64,000 nt of DNA. Source: Apoderus coryli. Taxonomy: Eukaryota; Arthropoda; Insecta; Coleoptera; Attelabidae. This document shows positions 53,002 through 62,871 of this stretch, piece after piece; position 1 is the stretch's first letter; each line of letters begins with the position of its first letter. The stretch is from assembly GCA_911728435.2 (NCBI GenBank), contig OU452202.1:23291135-23355134 (forward strand), written 5' to 3'. A program made the translations under genes and the position numbers. The notes beneath the pieces are model-generated. The model was not told the DNA's origin. It was given only the letters and a program-made list of their open reading frames with translations, and ran no database searches.

Positions 53002-53880
53002 CAGTGGCGGCTCGTGAGGCTTTTTAAGTAGTTAGAGTAGCTAGATAATAACATTTTGCTAAACTCATCATGACCATCAAAACTGTTTGTATAAGTCCAT
53101 CCTCCTAGATTTCTGAACAGCAAAGGACTTGATCATTAAAATTTGAAATGGACTGCACAAGTTTTTTTTTCAATAGATAGCATTGCTAACGCGCACAACC
53201 TTTCCTGGCTCATAGTGTTTCTTAAGAATGTTTCGATCCGTTTGAGGGTAGAGAAACATACTTCGCTTTCTACAGTCGTCATAGGAACAGTACACAAAAC
53301 AGTCAGCAATTCCACAGATTCCCTAAATGTTGATGTTAAATTGTTTTGGATAAACATTTGTAACAGACGCACAGCCCCACTGCGTTTCAGAAAATCGTCC
53401 CGTGCGTATAATATTATCGAGAGTTAATTTTTTAATTTTAAGTAATTTATGTTAGGAAATAAGTTACACCCAGTTTTAATATCTTCATTTGGAAAGACGG
53501 TTCGATAGTCACCAAATTTTTCAGTGTCAAATAAATTTGCAAGAGTTAGGTGTGCATCAAACCTTTTTTTTATAGTAATTCGATCCTCAAATTTAAAATA
53601 AGAAGTACACTCAAATCAGAGTAAGCGACGTTTCGCGGATTTAGTTGCCCCGTTTCAAGCTTCTTCTCAGCTGAATGATAAAAAAATGACGAGCACTTTG
53701 TTATTGTTACTTTTTGAGGAGAATAAGTACCAGTCTTAAAACCAGTTGACCCTGGAACTATTGTCATACGTACTGACGACCTTCAAAGAAAATAGTATAT
53801 TGTCTACTTAGTATATGAAAAAAGAAGTTTTACCCGGACGACTACAGAATTTGAGGGGCGCGGCGCCAGCCGAGACCAGC
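53002..53880 (-). mobile_element. hAT element relic (ZMYM1-like)
   Basis: CAGTGGCGGCTCGTGAGGC at 53002 is a hAT terminal repeat of the same general type as at 17721. A hAT dimerisation domain follows on the minus strand. The other end was not identified; GGGGCGCGGCGCCAGCCGAG near 53857 is GC-rich but is not its complement, so the right boundary is a guess. Confidence 0.65.
53136..53560 (-). pseudogene. hAT transposase C-terminal dimerisation domain
   Basis: Upstream fragment FDTEKFGDYRTVFPNEDI (near 53500-53550) and NYLKLKN, stop, LSIILYARDDF lead to the clear domain VRLLQMFIQNN, FRESVELLTVLCTVPMTTVE and SEVCFSTLKRIETFLRNTM, then QERLCALAMLSIEK, ending at 53136. This is the hAT C-terminal signature in ZMYM1-like transposases. 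One internal stop and the absence of the DDE core and zinc fingers make it a relic. The surviving frame is 53136-53372. Confidence 0.85.
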
Positions 53881-53892
53881 CACCATACACAC

Positions 53893-53936
53893 ATGTTGAT
53901 AACAAGTACCAAACAGCAGTTGTCAAATTAAATATT
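53893..53936. repeat. Short dispersed repeat, partner at 52127-52170
   Basis: Diverged direct copy; see that entry. It may represent the edge of a larger duplication around the hAT relic. Confidence 0.55.
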
Positions 53937-54757
53937 CTGCATTAAGGCCAAATATTGGAAATAACAGGTTTTGTGGCGCCAAACCACTCCTAGATTGTCA
54001 ATATTTTGTAACGATCTCAGAAAAAAATAATTTAGTACTTACCCTGATCCGACTGAAGTGGTTGTGCCCGTAGATAATAGGTGAGTAGAACCAAAAATAT
54101 TCTTACCTACAACAAAAATGTTATTTCAAAGAATGTCTTGGCAAAATTTAAGGTGATACAAAGTATTCGAAATCACCAAAGTATCAGAGAGCATTATTAA
54201 ACCCTGTCCCGGCATCCGACCAGTGTTCAGTAGTCTGCTTTGGTGTTATTCTACATATTGAAGGAGTTTTCGAAGTCAGTTCTCGAAATGGACTTGTCGC
54301 ATTTGCTTCGATAGCAGCTATGTTGTCATTTCGCTGTGTGAACGGGTGTTTTTATTGTGGTGAAGAGCTTAAAGCGAGACTGACGAAGTTGAGTAATTTT
54401 GAATGAAGCAAGGTGCTGAAGAGGCAGAATATGCCTGTGCAGGCTGAAGTAGCATTTAAACTCCTTGTAAACTAATTTTAAAAAAAAATTAAAGCGTTAA
54501 ATTGAAGCACAAGCTTCGAAATCTCCATGTATTTGTAATATGCGATTGAGTAATAATATTTGATTTATACGCCATATTAATTACTTGATGGCATTCTTGG
54601 CATATCGGCATAGTGTTAGAAAGGCTTTTGTTCTATACGGGCAGCTTCGCGTCGGTTTGGAATTTATGTTGCACACGTTTGCTTACCTTTGAATGTATCG
54701 ATTGTAAATAAGTTGGTAGATATGTTAAATGAGCAAAAATCCTCATTTACCTAGATA
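53937..54757. other. Unassigned sequence
   Basis: No gene or repeat recognised. Confidence 0.5.
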
Positions 54758-54955
54758 ATGGGTGTTTTTTATAGAGGTATAGAACTTTAAGTTGGCAACA
54801 CTTTTTTAACTGGCGGCCATTTGTCAGTTGTCAAGTTATTTATGTTTAGTTTGGTTTGGCATTTCAACTGACGCCTGAACAACGCTTCCAAATTGTGCAA
54901 ATTTATTTTGAAAATCATGGTTCTGTTGGAAATACGTATCACGCACTATGTCCAT
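54758..54955 (+). pseudogene. 5' end of a Tc1/mariner transposon with DUF4817-type HTH
   Basis: ATGGGTGTTTTTTATAGAGG near 54759 begins a terminal region, followed by a short leader and, across one frameshift, coding text LTPEQRFQIVQIYFENHGSV then GNTYHAL near 54870-54950. This is the same helix-turn-helix class as the 1-1239 transposase (YTLEQRWEILRHYFENHG), but a separate family. It is cut off at about 54955, where LTR-like sequence begins. Confidence 0.65.
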
Positions 54956-54972
54956 TTTGCGGTCAACAATAT

Positions 54973-55711
54973 AACCCCTAGCTGATTGCGTTATCATGCT
55001 ATCTCGCCACGCGACAACTTGTGGATTAATCACAAGAAACGTAATTCTCATGAACACTAAGTATACCAAAAACACAAAACACAGAATTAGATTACAAACA
55101 CAATATTTATTTATCTCGTACACGCCGACAATGAACTATATATTGAACACAGGAGTGACCAGTATCTATCTACGTTTATGCGATTATTGTGAGGTTTTAA
55201 CCCATAATGGCGGTATGCGCGACGAGATGCGCAGGACGCCTCGCAAGCAAAGAGTCAGAATACTGTATTATTTATTATACTGTGATACTAGCATGACTTT
55301 TTGACATTATTTTAGTTTTGACATTGTAATAAATGATTAATAAAAAGTTAATAAAATATTTTGAATACAAAACATAACATGGCGCAGTCCAAATAAGAAC
55401 CAAGAGCAGCTGCTTTAGAATGCTAAAAATGTCAAGAGTAAGAAATCAAACCAGACATTTACAGAAATTCCAGAAGTATGTATTGAATCAACCAACCAAG
55501 CTTTACGCACTTTAGAGAATGATCGAATCTCTGTATGATGCAGAAATCAGAAAAAAAGCACATTCTTCTAAGGTACAGAAAATTGATAGATCAACGAAAA
55601 ATTCACAAAATATAAAACAATGTCCACGATGTAACGCATGGCATAAAAGTTTGTTTAGTTTTGACATTGTAATAATAATTAATAAAAATATTTCGAATAC
55701 AAGACATAACA
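54973..55711 (+). mobile_element. Collapsed LTR retrotransposon: LTR, primer site, leader, 3' LTR end
   Basis: An AT-rich LTR-like block ends at 55379 in AATACAAAACATAACA, followed at once by TGGCGCAGTCC, the kind of primer-binding sequence found after the 5' LTR of many insect gypsy-group elements. About 270 bp later the LTR 3' end recurs (TTTTGACATTGTAATAA...CGAATACAAGACATAACA, 55654-55711). The short interior has a Cys/His stretch, QCPRCNAWH, that might be gag zinc-knuckle debris. So most of the body has been deleted. The left LTR boundary (a TG near 54972) is uncertain. Confidence 0.5.
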
Positions 55712-56582
55712 AAAGTGATATTGGAAAACCCAACCCAACCCATGTTTATTAGATCATAATTATTGTTTTAATATTTTTACATGTAGACTCTGCCTTAAAT
55801 TTTCCTCAAAACATTTTGTAGGACCCTGGAACATTGCTAACAATAAAATGACTTTAACTGAAACACAGTTTTCTTTTACGTCATTTTTTTAAATCCTTGG
55901 AAGAGAGGGTGGCGTAAAGTAATAAAAAATTTGAGGCCGTGCCTACTGCGGCCCAGCACCACAAACACATAAAAACCAACACGAAGAAAAATCGATTCAT
56001 TAGAGGCCGAAAGTGCTGCGGTAAGATCGAAATTAAACCTAAAGTTTACAAAAGTAATTTGTAACCATTGAAGTGTCGAAAGGCAGAAAAGAAAATTATT
56101 GCAGGATAATTGCACTATTAATTCTCCTTTTTAAAACATACCCATTTGTCTGCATGATTAAGGGAAAAGCTGAAATTTCATACTGGCATCGAGTTTTCCG
56201 TTTCCTTCCTTTACCAATTTTTGTTAGTTCTTTTGCGTTCATTTTGTCCTCTGTGTATTCGATCCTCTTTCTGACGACGAGACTTTGTATCTATGCAGAT
56301 ATTCTGTAATTATTCTTTTAACAGACTACGACGGATAATATGTTCTCTCAACTAAAAACGAAGATCACCGATAACAAAGCCTTTCCGTACCGGCTTTAAT
56401 TATTGTTAACCTTTTACTCTGAAAATTCCTTTCGTTAGAGCAGTTGATAGTTTTCAATAATGTATTAAGACATTAGAATGTTACACAGAGAATGTCTAAA
56501 GAAGTTCAACTTCTATTAAAATTGTTCAAGTTTCATATCTCTCATAATAGTTTTGGTTTATCAAACATCTAAAAATTTTAAC
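55712..56582. other. Unassigned sequence
   Basis: Frames at 55876-56115 (minus) and 56073-56309 (plus) carry no motif. Confidence 0.5.
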
Positions 56583-56800
56583 GTGGTGTAAGGCAAGGAT
56601 GTGTCCTACCGCAGATATTATTTAATCTTTATTCAGAGAGCACTGTATAGGAAACAACAAAGGGAGTAAAGGTTAATGGAATACCCATTAACAATATCCG
56701 GTATGCAGACGACACCATACTTATTGCCGAAACAATAGAAGATTTACAGAGCTTGGTTGATCAAATAGTGCTGTGCAGCGAGGAGAGTGGACTTACCTTT
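56583..56800 (+). pseudogene. RTE-like LINE reverse transcriptase fragment
   Basis: RGVRQGCVLPQILFNLYSES, a stop, then GVKVNGIPINNIRYADDTIL and IEDLQSLVDQIVLCSEESGL: the block with GVRQGC and the catalytic YADD of RTE-type reverse transcriptases. It is of the same clade as the element at 62872 but covers a different part. The sequence changes abruptly after EESGL to an unrelated GC-richer segment (56800-56930). Confidence 0.75.
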
Positions 56801-57540
56801 TTCCAAATATCAAAAAGCCCAAATTTAAGGTTTAAGGCTGCGCCGGGTCTTAGGCGGAGTGCTGCGAACGAGCCCCTCCTCTCGATAAAGGCATTTTTAA
56901 TTTTTACAATTTTGATATTTCCGCCTATCCGATGATTATGATTAATTTGTGTGCAAGTTTTAAATAGGAAATCACAAAGTGAAATGTTCAAAAGTTGCTT
57001 TTTATTAGCACAAAACTACAAAATAAAGAAACCAACATTTCCAAGACATATTAGATGCATTATCATAAATATGACTGACCTTGGCAGTTTTTTATTTCCA
57101 AAATAACGTCTTCTAAATTAGTTTTTCTATTTTGATAATTCCGAAAAATCTTTCAATACTTCAAAACTGTTCGCTATTTTTATTATTATTTTCAACAGCA
57201 TAGTTGAACAGAATGACTAAAATCTGGTGCAGAATCAACGATACAATAAAAATCGCGAGCAGCTTGTATTTTCTTAACAAAAAAATCTATTAAATTTTTG
57301 GTTTAGCTGCTTTGGATCTGAATAAGATGAAATTCCACCAATTTTTCTTCGTAATTCTGCTTTTATTTTGGCTAGACCGCTTCATCTGATTTTTTTGCAA
57401 ATCATTAAGTACTAGAATAATTCCCTTTATGGCTACTATTTATTATTTTAAACAATGCCCAATACTGAACAGAAATAATTTGCATTTCTGGTACATATTA
57501 AATGAAAAGATATTGTAAGAATTTAAAACAAAAAAGATTC
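56801..57540. other. Unassigned sequence
   Basis: The GC-richer block 56815-56930 (AAGGCTGCGCCGGGTCTTAG...) ends near GATATTTCCGCC and begins near AATATCAAAAAG, which might be the two ends of a small insertion. The rest is AT-rich. Confidence 0.4.
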
Positions 57541-57586
57541 TGTTGCCTGAAGAAGACAACGTAATGTTTTTGAAACGTTGTACGCC
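57541..57586 (+). ncRNA. Hammerhead-like motif, variant core
   Basis: TTGCCTGAAGAAGACAACGT then TTTTTGAAACGTTGTACGCC. Core CTGAAGA and GAAA are present with a GTA triplet, but stem II is weak (AAC/GTT) and stem I does not pair. Probably a decayed Penelope-like terminal motif. Confidence 0.4.
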
Positions 57587-59347
57587 AAAAAATGTGATAT
57601 GAAATAAATATACATTATTTATTTCAAAAGCTAATTTAGAGCCCCAGCATCAAAAGTGAGAATAGCTAGCCAACCTTGTAAGAGGAGATGGCACTTGAAG
57701 AAGAAAAATTTTAAAGAATTTATATGATGAAATTAACATAAATTGACTCATATATAGGCTGTCCCAGGAAATCGTACCCAAAACTTGACATATATGACAG
57801 AAGGGTCAGTAGGGGAATAAAATTTCAAATAAAATCTGTTTCTTACACCCGTCGAAAATGAGCTAGAGGGTTATAAATCTAGAAATTAAATATAGTAGTT
57901 CTCTCTCAACTCAAATATGGACTAAAGTAAAAATATTGCAAAAAACCGATGGACATTTTTATTGATTTTTTTAGAATTAAGGAGCAGGATTGTTGGTCTT
58001 TCATTTGTAGTATGATTGTAAAAATTTCACATTTTTCAAGGATTCTAAGAGCTTAATTTCTTTTTTAAATCATTGTCTGAAATGACTTGACGTGGAATCC
58101 TGTTATTAGCAACTGGGACAAATTTTCAGCAGTAGGTATACCATGATTAGCCTGACTCAAATGTATCACACATCGATTTGTCCCGACATATCCAGAACTT
58201 CAGGCAAACACTGACTCAAAACAACTAGGTTTGTCAGCGACGGCACAGACTCACATATTGTCCAGTCGTTTCTACCCACTTATTTGGGAAAATATTGTCC
58301 ATGTCAGCCAACATTAAAAACGTATCAATTTTAGTAACTTTTTATTCTTTGATGCATCAAGTTTGTTTGGAATCCAACACGGTTACTTTTAGAAAAACTG
58401 CAACGAAAACCGAGCGTATTTGAGGTAGGTAGTGCATGATGTGCATATTGTAGCGAATTCTAGCATGTGTTTTCGGCTCTGCCGTTAGATCACCCTGTAT
58501 AAATGACTGTATGGTTACAGAAAATAACTAAATACTAGAAAAGACATGAGACTGGAAATCGTCATGGACGATTAGCTAGAAAAACATTGGAATTCAACTC
58601 TTCACAGTACCCTCGTATTGAAATCAAACTCATCTTTGTATTTATAAAAGAACAAAACATTACAGATCCTAGAAAAGAATTATGTTTCAACTAAATATCT
58701 GCTAATTAATATCTCCTAATAAAGCTCCCTTAAAACTCTAAAGAATTTTAAAATAAAGACTGTGCAAGCTTTTTAAAATTTAAATCTAATCTCGTAATGT
58801 CCCTTAAGATTTAATTTCTGAAAGTGGCTGCACAAAAGTTAGTGTATTTGTACAAGCTGCCATAATTAAAATAATAGTCGTCTGTCTTTACCGTGGCAGA
58901 TAAGCAATTATTTAAATTTCAAGTAAAATGGAATACCCACCTAGCGATGAATAAAATTATAAAATGAAGAGCAGGTACATAATGTTTTGTCGTTTTGAAT
59001 TAGATGATATAATTGTATTAAAGCACTGCTTTTAATTTCTTTTGTTTCTGTATTGTCGAAATTTCAAAACTACTCTGGTTTAATTTCGACCAGTGAATTT
59101 TTTTAATGTATAAACTAATTATACAGGTTGTCCGAAAAGTAACGTAAAAATGTTAGTCAGATGATGTTATTTATTTAAATACACAAAATACAGTTAAATC
59201 CAGATAGATCAAAATGCAATAACATGCAGAAACAAGTGAAATTGAACCCAAAACTTCAATCAGTACTACTTACTAAACGATTGTAATATACAAAATCAGT
59301 TAAGAATTTAGGCATAGGAGAAGGTAGATATGATCATGAATTGAGCT
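57587..59347. other. Unassigned sequence
   Basis: GGCTGTCCCAGGAAATCGTA near 57758, GATCACCCTGTATAAAT near 58489 and ACAGGTTGTCCGAAAAGTAA near 59134 resemble ends of small DNA transposons. No gene recognised. Confidence 0.45.
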
Positions 59348-59400
59348 TACAAACTGTCATTTTATCGACTTAAAACTAGTTGTCAAAATGACAGTTTGTA
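59348..59400. repeat. Hairpin with 16-bp perfect arms
   Basis: TACAAACTGTCATTTT and AAAATGACAGTTTGTA with a 21-bp centre. Confidence 0.8.
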
Positions 59401-59536
59401 TATAATATTAAATAGAGCAATTTGTATACACCCAAAAGTAAATTTCATCTACTCAAAGGTATATTGTGGATACTGCCAACAAATAACTCGATAATAGTCA
59501 AAATCCACGACGGCGACGGTAAAAAGCGTTACCTCC

Positions 59537-60860
59537 TCATCGAATTAATGATATACCTAAGTTAATTTCTTGACTAAATCCTTCTATGTTACATGTTTGA
59601 CATGCTCGAAGTAGTGGTGCTTTGGATTCATAATTAGTACGAAAAACAGGAACGTGAAATAGTCTGCTACTCCTCGCAGAGGGGCGCGGTATGTTAAAAT
59701 TCAACGATCGGAGTAGGTTTGAACAGTCCACCAAGGTATTTATAATCTTAAACAGAAAGAGTTGTCCGGCATACACTCTGCGAGCAGCCAGCGAAACCAT
59801 TTGAAAGCGATCGAGCAGTGCTGTATGATCGAATCCTCTACATGGGAATCTACCATCAATTTTAAACGCTAAATATTTAAGGAATTTGCACTGTATGTAT
59901 TCAATGTGTCCTGCATGAGATCGGTAAATGGGAGACCATATTATAGATGCGTACTCAAGCTTAGATCTTACCAGAGCACCATACAAATTAGTTATACATT
60001 CAATATCACTTAAATCTTTGGTAACACGAAACAAAAAGCCAAGCATGCGTAGTGCATCTCGGGTAAGACTTTGAATATGATAATTAAATGATAATTCAGT
60101 GTCGACGTAAACTCCAAGATCCCTGACAACATCACAACACTCAAGCGCAGTGTCACTCAGCGATATTCAAAAACAGTTTGCGATTTCGAAAATATGACAA
60201 ACTTACATTTATTAATATTTAAAGGCAATTTATTATAGTTACACCAATCTTCAAGCTTAGATAAGTCGCGCTGCAACAATACGCAATCCGAAGTGTCTCG
60301 AATAACACGATACAACTTGTCTGCAAACATCAAATGGTTGCTTGTAAGTTCCTGGGATATGGCATTAATGAAAATTGAAAATATTAATGGTGCCAAACAG
60401 CTGCCCTGAGGCGCTCCGCTGGTGGAGGCAAAAAACGTTAAAAGATCCTCATGAAAACCCAACCTCGACGTTTTCCGTAGGACAAGCGAATGATCCAGCT
60501 TATCCAAAGCATTCGAAAAATCTGTATAAATCGCATCGATCCGCAGACCCTCCCCGAGGGTACGAAATACATCCTCTAGAAAACAGGTTAGGTTAGTTAC
60601 TGTAGAGCGGCCTGAGAAAAAACCGTGCTGCTGTGGTTCAATCTGATGCTTAATTTGAGCAAATATTTTTCGGTGTAATGCCGCTTCAAAAACCTTCGAG
60701 AAGTTGGGCAGAAGCGAGACGGGTCTATAATTTTCAACATGATCATTCTCACCACAGATTTATGGATTGGGCAAATGCGGGAAAGCTTTTGGGAATATAT
60801 TGGATCTCAGAGACCTATTAAACAGAGAAACAGAAAAATAATATAAAGCTTAAATAATCG
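59537..60860 (-). mobile_element. Non-LTR retrotransposon (Jockey/CR1-like), decayed
   Basis: Reverse transcriptase remnants on the minus strand from about 60860 to 59537, with no clear poly(A) or simple tail at the 59537 side. The element is older than the copy at 25437, with several lesions. Confidence 0.75.
59537..60860 (-). pseudogene. LINE reverse transcriptase with altered catalytic box
   Basis: Order on the minus strand: LFNRSLRSNIFPKAFPHLPN near 60830-60770, a stop, ENDHVENYRPVSLLPNFSKV, QHGFFSGRSTVTNLTCFLED and AIYTDFSNALDKLDHSLV (first catalytic Asp), then a deletion joins LTFF directly to ASTSGAPQGSCLAPLIFSIF. The catalytic box reads LMFADKLY, so the second Asp of FADD is Lys. NINKCKFVIFSKS follows. 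A frame break near 60157 leads to DLGVYVDTELSFNYHIQSL and a final open frame (59537-60046) with SKLEYASIIWSPIYRSH. Inactive by several criteria. Confidence 0.8.
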
Positions 60861-61253
60861 TCGTGTAATATTATTCAAACTTAATCCTCTCCAAGGACGT
60901 TTCTACGAATGCATTTTGATTTCCCGTTTTAACTGTGGCATCCACCCCTCTTAGATATGAAAATTTAATAAAATTATTGAAGTGCAGCATGTCACGTCAT
61001 GCCTATGTCAAATTTTCAAAATGTGTCTAATCCCAAAAACACCAAACATCTGCGACTGAATATTTCTCTATAATGTGGAGGGTGTGTCAGAGTTAAGGAT
61101 AATATTACCGTTCTACGAGGGCCGTTTTTTAACTCTATAATAAGCGTTTTCCTATGGAGCAAAATAAATGTTATTTATGTACTTAAATAATATCAGGGAC
61201 CAAAGGATGAACTTTTTAGCTCTCCATATCATATAATGTAATATATATGGAGA
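60861..61253. other. Unassigned sequence
   Basis: ACGAGGGCCGTTTTTTAACT near 61117 resembles a mariner-type terminal repeat. The part near 60900-60960 could be further LINE sequence. Confidence 0.4.
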
Positions 61254-61321
61254 CTATTAGTTTCATGAAAAAATTTTTTTTTTAATATCACCGGAAATAC
61301 TTGGTTTTGGTCATTTTATAC
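61254..61321 (+). repeat. Solo terminal inverted repeat of the 1-1239 transposon family
   Basis: ACTATTAGTTTCATGAAA, the T run, TCACCGGAAATACTTG and TTTTGGTCATTTTATA match the reverse complement of 1155-1228 with few changes. The outermost part and the transposase are absent. Confidence 0.85.
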
Positions 61322-61345
61322 ATAAATAAGTAGTTTTAAAAAAAT

Positions 61346-61376
61346 GTCTGTCTGTCTGTCAGTCTGTCTGTCTGTA
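61346..61376. repeat. (GTCT)n microsatellite
   Basis: GTCTGTCTGTCTGTC with one AG interruption, then more GTCT units. It heads the dispersed repeat that follows. Confidence 0.9.
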
Positions 61377-61385
61377 TGCACGAAA

Positions 61386-61760
61386 ACCCAAAAACCACTT
61401 AACAGATTTTAACCAAATTTGGTACAAAAGTACTATAGGACATGGCAAGGAGCTGATTAGATTTTGGGAAACATTGAGCGAAGGCAAGGGGTTTAAAAGT
61501 GGGTTCAAAAATTAAAAAAAATCATTGTTCTTAAACTTATCCGGATATTTATAGGTGGTGATTAACATTGAGAGTAGGCAAGAGGTTTAAAAGAGGATTC
61601 AAAAATTTAAAAAATCATAGTTTTTAAACTTATCCGAAATATTGAATAATTTTTTGTGCGTTTAATTAAACATAATCTAAAATATTTAACCTAAACAATT
61701 AGACCACATTGACATTCGAAAAAAGTGTAAAATGGGGTAAAAAGGTTAGAAAAAACGAAT
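61386..61760 (-). repeat. Dispersed repeat, copy 2
   Basis: Reverse-oriented relative to 50330-50610 and longer. It contains internal sub-repeats: GGGTTTAAAAGTGGGTTCAA near 61490 and AGGTTTAAAAGAGGATTCAA near 61584, each followed by an AATCAT-type segment and TTAAACTTATCCG. No coding region. Confidence 0.65.
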
Positions 61761-62871
61761 TTCTTAAACATAGCAGAAATATTGACTTTGATAGAATAAC
61801 TTGTTTTCATAAGCGTCCGTAAATAGTGGAAAAGGGGTCAAAATAAAAACATATATACTTCCTAAACTTATTCGGAATACGGAATAATTTTTCGTAGTTG
61901 TGATACAATATAATCTAAAAAATGTTACATAAATGAACTGATTCACACAGGCGTTCGAAAAAGGGTCAAAAATGAAAAAAAAAACTTTTTCCAATTATAA
62001 CAGAAAAATTGGCTACACAAACCCCGACTAGCGGTAGTGTAGCGTTAAACACTTAAATAAATTATTTAGTTTGCTATTCAATTATTATTGTAAATTAAAA
62101 CACGCTACAACAACCCCTAAATTTTCAAATAATAGTAGGGGTCGAGTGATACATCATTCTAAAACATTTTTAACTGATTTACAGGGATCAGTAGGTTTTG
62201 ATATTTGCCCCCATAGTTCTCGAGAAAATTGCGTTTAAAATTTCACCAGTTATGTAGTTGGAACCTATAACTCTACTCTGACAATATTTTTTTATTCTAA
62301 TTTTTGAATAAAGTAGTTTGTTACGTTAGTTTATTGGAAATGATGAAAATAATACAATTATAACAATAAAAATAATTATTAAAATTATGTTTCGTTACGC
62401 AGGTCATTTTTGATTATATTATATCTTGTCGTGTAAGTTTTGGAGCATTCTGATGGAACTTTGTTATTCCAAACTATGTAACCATTCCTCTACATACAAA
62501 GAAAATCTACGATTGCTCATAATATTTCAGAAACTATTCCTGCGAGATTTTCTCTTACCATTCCGTTTATCCAAAAATGTCTTGCATCTATCTCGGCATA
62601 ATATGCCATTTTTCCAATATAAAATGCTAAAATATATCAAATAGAATGAGCGGTAAATTGCACTATAAATTTGGTTTCTATTCGTAGTGTAGTTGGCATG
62701 ACATTATTCTACTCTGCATGTGAATATATTGTGTCAATTTCGCCTGTATCACATAATACAGGTGTTTTAAATTTAAAATCTTCGAACATTTTTTTTTAAC
62801 TCAAAATTTCTGATCACGAATTACCGGAAAGCTATCTGTTGAATTAGGCTTGACACGAATTTAAATATTAA
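61761..62871. other. AT-rich sequence, nothing recognised
   Basis: Frames at 61764-61994 (minus) and 62426-62644 (plus) have no motif. Confidence 0.5.

Noticed and set aside
58232..58250. AGCGACGGCACAG, also present near the 3' end of the I-like LINE (13490-13502)
   Set aside because: Match is only about 13 bp with loose flanking similarity; too short to call a LINE tail.
61386..61760. Possible satellite array
   Set aside because: Only two loosely similar internal sub-repeats; better explained as one copy of a dispersed repeat also seen at 50330-50610.
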